Positions 40,118-49,400 of a stretch of 64,000 bases of DNA are shown here, piece after piece. The stretch covers positions 310,001 to 374,000 of the forward strand of contig NW_027480564.1 in the NCBI RefSeq assembly GCF_051401765.1, written 5' to 3'. Position 1 is the stretch's first letter, and every line of letters starts with the position of its first letter. Under the pieces are notes generated by a model that searched no databases, was not told the DNA's origin, and saw nothing but the letters and a program-made list of their open reading frames with translations. The position numbers were made by a program, and so were the translations under genes. The stretch is from Calliopsis andreniformis. Lineage: Eukaryota > Arthropoda > Insecta > Hymenoptera > Andrenidae.

Positions 40118-43100
40118 ATTGACGATTGAGCATTGAGGATTGAGAATTGAGGATTGATGATTGAGGGTTGAAAATTGAATATTGAGGTTTGAAAATTGAG
40201 GATTGATGATTAAGGATTGAGGATGGAGGATGAGGGCTGAGGGTTGAGGATTGAGGTATGAGGACTGAGGACTGAGGATTGAGGATTGAGAATTGAGGTT
40301 TGAGGGTTGAGGATTGAAGATTGAGGATTGGGTATTGAGGATTGAAGAATGAGGATTGAGGATTGAGGATTGAGGATGGAGGATTAAAGATTGAGTATTG
40401 AGGATTGAGGATTGACGATTGAGGATTGAGGATTGAGGATTGAGGGTTGAGGATTGAGGATTGAAGATTGAGGATTGGGTATTGAGTAAAGAACATTGAG
40501 GATTGTGGATTGAGGATTGAAGGTTGAATATTGATGAATGAACATTAACGATTGAGGATTGAGGGTTGTGGATTGAGGACGAGGACTGAGAGTTGAGTAT
40601 TGATACTTGAGGTCTGAGGATTGAGGATTGAGGATTGCGAATTGAGGATTGAAGATTGAGGATTGAGGATTGGGTATTGAGGATTGTAGAATGAGGATTG
40701 AGGATTGAGGATTGAGGATTGAAGATTGAGTATTGAAGATTGAAGATTGAGGATTGAGTATTGAGGACTGAGGATTGAGGATTGAAGATTGAGTATTGAG
40801 GATTGAAGATTGAGGATTGAGGATTGAGGATTGAGAATTGAGGATTGAAGATTGAGGATTGAGGATTGAGGATTGAGGATTGAGCATTGAGGATTGAAGA
40901 TTGAATATTGATGATTGAAGATTGAGGATTGAGGATTGAGGGTTGTGGATTGAGGACGAGTACTGAGGGTTGAATATTGATGATTGAGGTCTGAGGATTG
41001 AGGATTGAGGATTGAAAATTGAGGATTGAGGATTGAGGATTGAGGATTGAGGATTGAAGATTGAGTATTGAGAATTGAGGTTCGAGGATCTAGGATTGGA
41101 GACTGAAGATTGAGGATTGAGGATTTAGGTTCGAGTACTGAGGGCGAGGACTGACGGTTGAGGATTGAGGTTTGAGGATTGAGGATTGAGAACTGAGGCT
41201 TGAGGATTGAGGATTGAGCATTGAGGATTGAAGATTGAGGACTGGCGATTGAGGATTGAAGATTGAGGATTAAGGACTGAGGATGTAGGATTGGAGATTG
41301 ATTATTGAGGATTGAAGATTGAGGATTGAGGATTGAGGATCAAGGATTGGAGACTGATTATTGAGGATTGAAGATTGAGGATTGAGGATTGAGGATTGAG
41401 GATCTAGAATTGGAGATTGATTATTGAGGATTGAAGATTGAGGATTGATGATTGAGGATTGAGAATTGAGAATTGAGGATGAGGACTGAGGTTTGAGGAT
41501 TGAGGTTTGAGAAATGAGGATTGAGGATTGAGGATTGAGGATTGAGGATTGAAAATTGAGTATTGAGGATTGAAGATTGAGGATTGCGGATTGACGATTG
41601 AGGATTGTGGATTGAAGATTGAGTATTGAGGATTGAAGATTGAGGATTGAGGATTGAGGATTGAGGATTGAGGATTGAGGATTGAGGATTGAGGATTGAA
41701 GATTGATTATTGAAGATTGAATATTGGGGATTGAGGATTGAGGATTGAGGATCTAGGATTGGAGATTGAAGATTGAGGATTGAGGATTGAGGGTCGAGTA
41801 TTGAGGACGTGGACTGACGGTTGAGGATTGAGCACTGAGGATTGAAGATTGAATATTGATGATTGAAGATTGAGGATTGAGGATTGAGTGTTGTGGATTG
41901 AGGACGAGGACTGAGTGTTGAATATTGATGATTGAGGTCTGAGGATTGAGGATTGAGGATTGAGGATTGAGGATTGAAGATTGGATATTGAGTATTGAAG
42001 ATTGAGGATTGAGGATTGAGTACTGAGGATTGAGGCTTGAAGGTTGAGTATTGAAGACTCAGGATTGAGGTATGAGGACTGAGGATTGAGGATTGAAGAT
42101 TGAGTATTAGGGATTGAAGATTGAGGATTGAGGATTGAGGATTGAGGATTGAGGATGATGTCTGAGGGTTGAGGATTGAGGTTTGAGGACTGAGGACAGA
42201 GGATTGAAGACTGAGGCTTGAGGATGAGGGCAGAGGGTCAGGGATTGAGGTTTGACGATTGAGGATTGAGGATTGAGGATTGAGAATTGAGGATTGATGA
42301 TTGAGGATTGAAGATTGAACATTGGGTATTGAGGATTGAAGAATGAGGATTGAGGATTGAGGATTGAGGATTGAGGATTGAGGATCTAGGATTGGAGATT
42401 GATTATTGATAATAGAAGATTGAGGATTGAGGATTGAGGATTGAGGATCTAGAATTGGAGATTGATTACTGAGGATTGAAGATTGAGGATTGATGATTGA
42501 GGATTGAGAATTGAGAATTGAGGATGAGGACTGAGGGTTGAGGATTGAGGTTTGAGGAATGAGGATTGAGGGTTGAGGATTGAGGATTGAGGATTGAGGA
42601 TTGAGGATTGAGGATTGGGGATTGAATATTGAGTACTGAGGATTGAAGATTGAGGATTGAGGATTGAGGGTTGAGGATGGAGGATGAGGGCTGAGGGTTG
42701 AGGATAGAGGTTTGAGTATTGAATCCTGAGAATACGGGATATTCTATTGAGTATTCAGAATTGAGGATTGATGGTTGAGTACTGAGGACTGAGGATTGAG
42801 GATTGAAGGTTGAGTATTGAGGATTCAGAATTGAGGTTTGAGGGCTGAGGATTGAGGATGGAGAATTGAGGATGAGGACTGAGGGTTGAGGATTGAGGTT
42901 TGAGGTATGAGGATTGAGGGTTGAGTATTGAGGTTTGAGGATTGAGGATTGAGGATTGAGGATTGGGGATTGATTATTGAGTACTGAGGATTGAAGATTG
43001 AGGATTGAAGGTTGAGTATTGAGGATTCAGAATTGAGGTTTGAGGGCTGAGGATTGAGGATTGAAGATTGAGTATTTAGGATTGAAGATTGAGGATTGAG

Positions 43101-43378
43101 GATTGAGGATTGAGGATTGAGGATGATGTCTGGGGGTTGAGGATTGAGGTTTGTGGACTGAGGACTGAGGATTGAGGACTGAGGATTGAGGATTGAGGAT
43201 TGAGCATTGAGGATTGAAGATTGAAGACTGGGGATTGAGGATTGAAGATTGAGAATTAAGGATTGAAGATTGTGGATTGAGGATCTAGGATTGGAGATTG
43301 ATTATTGAGGATTGAAGATTGAGAATTGAGGATTGAGGATTGAGAATTGAGGATGAGGACTGAGGGTTGAGGATTGAG

Positions 43379-43546
43379 GTTTGAGATTTGAGGATTGGCA
43401 ATTGAATATTGAGGATTGATGCTTCAGGTCGGAGGATTGAGGATTGAGGATTGAGGATTGAGGTTTGAGATTTGAGGATTGACAGTTGAATATTGAGGAT
43501 TGAGGCTCCAGGTCGGAGGATTGAGGATTGAGGATTGGGGATTGAG
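43379..43546. repeat. Local 84-bp tandem duplication with AGGTCGG word
   Basis: Two 84-bp units (12 heptamers) begin with GTTTGAGATTTGAGG at about 43379 and 43463. Each contains AGGTCGGAGG (43426 and 43510). I saw the AGGTCGG word nowhere else in the window, so this is a local, private variant. The two units differ at a few bases. Confidence 0.65.
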
Positions 43547-45615
43547 GTTTGAGGATTGAGGGTTGAGGATTGAGGGTTGAGTATTGAGGATTGAGCATTG
43601 AGGATTGAGGGTTGAGGATTGAGGACGGAGGATTGAGGATTGAGGATTGAGGATTGAGGATTGAGGATTGGATATTGAGGATTGAAGATTGAGGATCGAG
43701 GATTGAGGATTGAGTATTGAGGATGATGTCTGAGGGTTGAGGATTGAGGTTTGAGGACTGAGGACTGAAGATTGAAGACTGAGGGTTGAGGATGAGGGCA
43801 GAGGGTCAGGGATTGAGGTTTGACGACTGAGGATTGAGGATTGAGGATTGAGAATTGAGGATTGATGATTGAGGATTGAAGATTGAGGATTGGGTATTGA
43901 GGATAGATGATTGAGGATGGAGGATGAGGGCTGAGGGTTGAGGATTTAGGTTTGAGTATTGAGTCCTGAGAATTCAGGATATTCTATTGAGTATTGAGAA
44001 TTGAGGATTGATTGTTGAGTATTGAGGACTGAGGATTGAGGCTTGATAGTTGAGTATTGAAGATTCAGGATTGAGGTTTGGGGACTGAGGATTGAGGATT
44101 GAAGATTGAGGATTGGGGATTGAGGATTGGCGATTGAGGATTGAGTATTGAGGATTGATGGTTGAGTATTGAGGATTCATGGCTGAGGGTTGTGTGTCGA
44201 ATATTGAGGGTTGAGGATTGAGGATTGAGGATTGAGGATTGAGGATTGAAGATTGAGTATTGATGATTGAATATTGAGGATTGAGGATTGAGGTTTGAGG
44301 ATTGAGTACGAGGACTGACGGTAGAGGATTGAGGTTTGAGGATTTATGACTGAGGATTGAGGACTGAGGGTTGAGCATTGAGGATTGAGCATTGAGGATT
44401 GAAGATTGAAGACTGGGGATTGAGTATTGAAGGTTGAGAAATAAGGATTGAAGATTGTGGATTGAGGATCTAGGATTGGAGATTGATTATTGAGGATTGA
44501 AGATTGAGGATTGAGGATTGAGGATTGAGGATTGAGGATTGAGAATTGAGGATGAGGACTGAGGGGTGAGGTTTGAGGTTTGAGGAATGAGGATTGAGGG
44601 TTGAGGATTGAGGATTGAGGACTGAGGATTGAGGACTGAGGATTGAGCATTGAGGATTGAGCATTGAGGATTGAAGACTGAAGACTGGGGATTGAGGATT
44701 GAAGGTTGAGAATTAAGGATTGATGATTGTGTATTGAGGATCTAGGATTGGAGATCGATTATTGAGGATTGAAGATTGAGGATTGAGGATTGAGGATTGA
44801 GGATTGAGAATTGAGGATGAGGACTGTGGGTTGAGGATTGAGGTTTGAGGAATGAGGATTGAGGGTTGAGGATTGACGATTGAGGATTGAGGATTGAGGA
44901 TTGAGGATTGAGGATTGGGGATTGAATATTGAGTACTGAGGATTGAAGATTGAGGATTGAGGATTGAGGATTGATGATGGAGGATGAGGGCTGAGGGTTG
45001 AGGATTGAGGTTTGAGTATTGAATCCTGAGAATTCAGGATATTCTATTGAGTATTGGGAACTGAGGATTGATGGTTGAGTACTGAGGACTCAGGACTGAG
45101 GATTGAAGGTTGAGTATTGAGGATTCAGAATTGAGGTTTGAGGGCTGAGGATTGAGGATTGAAGATCGAGTATTGAGGATTGAAGGTTGAGGATTGAGGA
45201 TTGAGGATTGAGAATTGAAGATTGGATATTGAGGATTGAAGATTGTGGATCGAGGATTGAGGACTGAGGATTGAGGCTTGAAGGTTGAGTATTGAAGATT
45301 CAGGATTGAGGTTTGAGGACTGAGGATTGAGGATTGAAGATTGAGTATTAGGAATTGAAGATTGAGGATTGAGGATTGAGGATTGAGGATTGAGGATGAT
45401 GTCAGAGGTTTGAGGATTGAGGTTTGAGGACTGAGGACTGAGGATTGAAGACTGAGGGTTGAGGATGAGGGCAGAGGGTCAGGGATTGAGGTTTGACGAC
45501 TGAGGATTGAGGTATGAGGATTGAGAATTGCGGATTGATGATTGAGGGTTGAAGATTGAGGATTGGGTATTGAGGATAGAGGATTGAGGATGGAGGATGA
45601 GGGCTGAGGGTTGAG

Positions 45616-45620
45616 GATTG
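45616..45620. repeat. Target site duplication GATTG, left
   Basis: The five bases GATTG immediately precede the TG that opens the left LTR, and the same five follow the CA that closes the right LTR (52710-52714). Five bp is a usual target duplication size for BEL/Pao elements. Because the target is itself repetitive, the match alone is weak evidence. The empty copy of this site at 60072-60076 contains GATTG once, which confirms it. Confidence 0.85.
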
Positions 45621-45762
45621 TGTTTGTGTGCGTTTTCTATCTTATGAGATAGATGAACTTACACTTCGCACGCCGAATTAACCTTGTGCGAATACTTTTA
45701 GCTCGATAGTGGACTGTATAAATTGTTGTTTGTAGTGATTCAAAACCTTTTCTCTAATGAAC

Positions 45763-45768
45763 TTTATT
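45763..45768 (-). terminator. Poly(A) signal AATAAA in 3' LTR
   Basis: The + strand TTTATT reads AATAAA on the element's coding strand. It lies about 55 bp downstream of the TATA box, as expected in the R region of an LTR, where it directs cleavage of the genomic RNA in the 3' LTR. The equivalent in the 5' LTR is 52251-52256. Confidence 0.7.
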
Positions 45769-45823
45769 CTCGTTTGTCGGACAAATACGAAGCAAAAATC
45801 ACCAATTCTCGCGGCAGTCTTCA

Positions 45824-45831
45824 TATTTATA
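45824..45831 (-). promoter_or_regulatory. TATA box in 3' LTR
   Basis: TATAAATA on the - strand. In this LTR copy it could drive transcription outward into the satellite to its left; the functional copy for the element is at 52312-52319. Confidence 0.6.
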
Positions 45832-45969
45832 CGTTAGGTTGTGCTGTTTCAAATTAAGCGTACATCTCATTGGTCTTTGTAAAAAAGAGGGGGTAACAAG
45901 AAAACAGAGTTCAAACGGAGTGGGTTGACAGAATTAAGCTAGAAGTGGGAATTTCTGGGTTTTTCCAAC

Positions 45970-46005
45970 GGTCATCGGAAGTTACCGACTGCATCCCCGA
46001 TGACC
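45970..46005 (-). other. 9-bp inverted repeat in U3
   Basis: GGTCATCGG at 45970-45978 and its complement CCGATGACC at 45997-46005 are separated by 18 bp. It lies upstream of the TATA box in U3, so it could be a protein-binding or structural element. The other LTR has the same at 52458-52493. Function is unknown. Confidence 0.5.
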
Positions 46006-46221
46006 CACGCCGCTAATCCGACTAATGCTTTACAGCTAGCAATAAAAAACCAAGGAGCACCTCGACTTGGAGTGAACATATGGAAAACATAAAAATTATG
46101 ACTAAATTCAAACCCTGGTACAACGTGTCGACAGCTAATAAACTAAATTTTGGCAAGTAACGGTTCCTTGGATATTTACTGCTGCTACGACAAATAATGT
46201 AAGAGGGTTCGCTACGCGACA

Positions 46222-46235
46222 TACCGCCCCCCTTG
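46222..46235 (-). other. Polypurine tract
   Basis: On the - strand AAGGGGGGCGGTA lies directly against the TG that begins the 3' LTR. A purine run at this position primes plus-strand DNA synthesis in LTR elements. The G6 core makes the call secure despite the C and T near its end. Confidence 0.8.
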
Positions 46236-46414
46236 AACGGTCATGTTCAAAAGATTTAAACAATGAATGGTTTGCGGAAAGTCAAAACGAAAATCTTAAT
46301 ACTACCTTACAGTATATACTTATAGCAACGCGGTCTTAAATTCACGTGTACAATGTTATAGAAACAACTACTCTCTAATACCGCCTTTGTAACAAATTAT
46401 GAATTAGTTTCTTA
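46236..46414 (-). other. 3' untranslated region of the element
   Basis: 179 bp between the TAA stop of the polyprotein and the polypurine tract. It is AT-rich with no meaningful ORF. I see no env-like gene and no other recognisable signal. Confidence 0.7.
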
Positions 46415-49400
46415 TTACATGTACTCTATTGGTAATGGCGCCAGTTTCTTAACACTTCTTTTATAAATTCCTAATGGTGTTCTCACAGACACTACACGGA
46501 TGATCTTGTCTTCTCCTGGGTGTAGCTCCATGATTCTGCCTAACTTCCACTGCAACGGGGCTAGATTGTCCTCGCGTATTAGGACCAGCATCCCTTCCTT
46601 GATGTTGTTGTTGGCATCGACATGCCACTTGCTTCTAGTGTGTAACTCATGTAGGTATTCCCTGTGCCATCTGTTCCAAAAATGCTGTTTAATTTTTTGG
46701 GTATGCTGCCACAGTGACAGCCTATTGTTTCGGATATCTGAGATTTCGTATTCTGGCAGAGTTTGTAACGAACCACCAATTAGGAAATGGGCAGGTGTTA
46801 ATGCGATACAATCGTTCGGATCAGAGGATAAGGGAGTTAGTGGACGGGAATTTAAAATAGCTTCGATCTCGATTATAATACTATTAAATTGTTCGTAGGT
46901 AAACACAGTTTCTCCAATAGTAGCTCTTAAATGCTTTTTAAAGGATTTAACCGCGGCTTCCCATAGGCCTCCGAAATGCGGTGAACGAGGCGGAGAAAAC
47001 GACCAATTGACCTGTTCATTTGTCAAATATCTGTTTAAATTTCCCTTATATTCCTCAGAATTTACAAATGCTTGAATTTCTATGATTTCGTTCCTCGCAC
47101 CAACAAAGTTGCTACCGTTGTCGGAATATAAATTTCGAGACTTTCCCCTTCTTGCGAAAAAACGTTTAATCGCGGCTATACATGTTTCTGTAGTCAGATC
47201 TGTGACTAGTTCCAAATGAGTGGCTTTTGTAGCAAAACATACAAATACAACGACATAACTCTTAATCCTTTTCACATTTCTATGTTTCCTTTCTTTTATT
47301 AAGAATGGTCCACAATAATCAATACCTGCATTCTCGAATGGACGTGCTTGGGTCACCCGATCCCTTGGTAAATTCCCCATAATATATTCGGGTACCTTGG
47401 GATTAGCCTTGAAGCAGTTAATGCAACGATGAATTATCTTACGCGTAAAATTTTTTCCATCGATTGGCCAATATTTGTGTCTAACCGCATTTAACGTAGC
47501 CTGTATACCTGCATGCCAATTCTTCAAATGTTCTTCTCTAATTATTAATTCTGTAATGTAGTGCCGACGCGGTAATACAATCGGGTGTTTGTGTGAGTAG
47601 CTAATATGCGCGTGTTTTAATCGCCCGCCTACTCTTAATAAGCCATTTCCATCAATAAATGGCGCTAGGTTGAGCAACTTACTTTTTTTGTTAATTGGAG
47701 TGTTGTTTTTCAAATCCCTTATTTCTTGCTCAAAAGTATGCGCTTGAACTAGTTTCAAAATATATATATGTGCATTTGTAATTTCTATGTTTGTTAGTTC
47801 ACCCGTAATTCTTAGGTTACCCTTACAATTGTTATAGAACCGTAATATGTATGCTAACACTCTATTAAGCTTATTTATTGACGAAAATCTATCTATGAAA
47901 AACGCCGTATCAAGGCTTGCTACTAAAACCTTAAAATTACGCGTTTCCGGGATATCGATATCAGGAAGATCTACGGACGGCCACGCGTCTTCATGTTTTG
48001 AAAGCCAATGCGGACCCTTTAACCACAATTGATTATTTAGGATCTGCACTGGCGTTAAACCTCTGGATATAAAATCCGCAGGGTTTTCTGGACTCGAAAT
48101 ATGTCGCCAGGCTTGAACATCCGTCTGTTCCTGAATCTCGCTGACCCTATTTGCTATAAATGTCTTTAACAGATGAGGCGATGTTTTAATCCAATGCAAA
48201 GTGATTGTAGAATCTGACCATAATACAGTCCTTTCAACCCGAATATGACTCAATGCGCTACGGCTCTCCTTAAGCAAATTAGCTAACAACTTAGCTGCAC
48301 ACAGTTCTAAGCGAGGCAATGATATGCTTTTTACCGGGGCAACTCGTGATTTGGCACACAATAAACTAACTTTACAGCTGCCTTGCTTATTGACTGATCG
48401 TAGGTAGATGCAAGCCCCATACGCCGCTTCACTAGCATCGGCAAACCCATGCAATTGAACCGTCACTGGGTCATCAATAACAGTCTTTCTTGGTATCGAA
48501 AATTTATTTAGATGCGGTAATTCCTTTCTAAATTCCAGCCACATAGTCAAAATTGCTTGTGGTACTGAATCATCCCAATTTATATTTGCTTTCCACAGTT
48601 CTTGCATAATTATTTTGGCTCTAACTATTACCGGCCCTAATAAACCTAAGGGATCAAATAATTGGGCTATTTGTGATAATATTGTACGCTTTGTCGATCT
48701 AGAATTGTTTTCGCTGCTCTTTATAGTATATAAAATTTCATCTATTCTTGGCTTCCAACAAATGCCTAATGCCTTCCTAGTTTCGTCGATGTCTAAAGAA
48801 AGAGTCCGTTCATGGTTGCTTGTATCTAAATCCTTAATTAATTCTGCATCATTCGATGTCCACTGTCTTAAATTAAACCCTCCTACTCTTGCTAATGCTA
48901 TTGCTTCGTCCCGTATCTTTAAAGCTAAGTCGCGAGTGGCGGCTCCAGTTAACAAATCGTCCATGTAAAAATCCCTTTTGAATATAGCTGCTGCTCTGGG
49001 AAATTTGTTCTGTTCATCGTTAGCCAGCTGCTGTAAACAACGTACCGCTAAAAACGGAGCTGATGCTGTTCCGTAGGTTACAGTATTTAGTTCATATGTT
49101 TTGACAGGTTGATCTTGCGAATTGCGCCATAGGATCCTTTGGTAACTCCTATCCTCAGCATGTACTTTAACTTGTCTAAACATTTTTTCAATATCTGCTG
49201 TCAAAACATATGAGTACGAACGAAATCGGAGTAATAATTTATATAAAGTGTCCTGCAAATTAGGCCCAATTAATAGCGTTTCATTAAGTGAAACCCCAGT
49301 TGAACTTTTTGCGGAAGCGTCGAATACTACACGTACTTTAGTTGTTTCACTGGACTCTTTTACCACCGCGTGGTGCGGCAGGTAAAAGCCCTTGCTTGTT

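Larger units (their letters stand above)
1..45620. repeat. ATTGAGG heptamer satellite array, left part
   Basis: Essentially the whole interval is tandem ATTGAGG (7 bp) and near variants such as AAGATTG, GTATTGA, GAGGTTT, GAGGACT and ATCTAGG. Pure runs of 4 to 9 perfect units alternate with degenerate words. The + strand is rich in G, A and T and strongly poor in C. Occasional 6-bp and longer words (GAGGAT, GATGATGTCTG) shift the heptamer register. Variant words occur in a conserved order, giving modules of several hundred bp that are repeated as kilobase blocks listed separately. No gene is supported. Open frames on the - strand translate only to permuted PQSSILN repeats and exist equally in all three frames. 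The array starts before the window, so its full length is unknown. Location (pericentromeric, subtelomeric or interstitial) cannot be decided from sequence alone. Confidence 0.97.
40118..45620. repeat. Satellite segment up to the retrotransposon
   Basis: ATTGAGG satellite without genes. Up to about 42 kb it shares the words typical of 28.9-42 kb. From about 42 kb it resembles the first 28 kb again. It contains a divergent anchor (GAATACGGG at 42730) and a private 84-bp duplication at 43379-43546. The last 236 bp (45385-45620) match 59841-60076 and form the left flank of the insertion. Confidence 0.8.
45621..46221 (-). repeat. 3' LTR of the BEL/Pao element
   Basis: 601 bp, TG...CA, the same as 52109-52709 (constant offset 6,488) with no difference seen on reading both through. 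On the - strand it has a TATA-like box at 45824-45831 and AATAAA at 45763-45768, so it can serve as the polyadenylation LTR. U3 would span roughly 46221 to 45800, followed by a short R and a U5 of about 120 bp. These subdivisions are inferred from signal positions only. Confidence 0.95.

Noticed and set aside
1..45620. CRISPR array
   Set aside because: Units are 7 bp and contiguous, with no unique spacers, no 25-40 bp repeat and no cas genes; the context is eukaryotic.
46022..46222. 66-codon - strand ORF in the 3' LTR
   Set aside because: Lies in U3 of the LTR and reaches into the polypurine tract; it would be duplicated in both LTRs. No known LTR-encoded protein in BEL/Pao.
46236..46414. 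env-like third gene downstream of pol
   Set aside because: Only 179 bp lie between the stop codon and the polypurine tract, with no usable ORF.
46500..46898. 132-codon + strand ORF
   Set aside because: Antisense shadow of the integrase and C-terminal region of the retrotransposon polyprotein; no recognisable motifs.
47847..48032. Short + strand ORF, and a similar one at 50809-51012
   Set aside because: Antisense shadows within the polyprotein; composition follows the - strand gene.
48615..48968. 117-codon + strand ORF
   Set aside because: Antisense to the reverse transcriptase/RNase H region of the polyprotein, which has clear catalytic motifs on the - strand.
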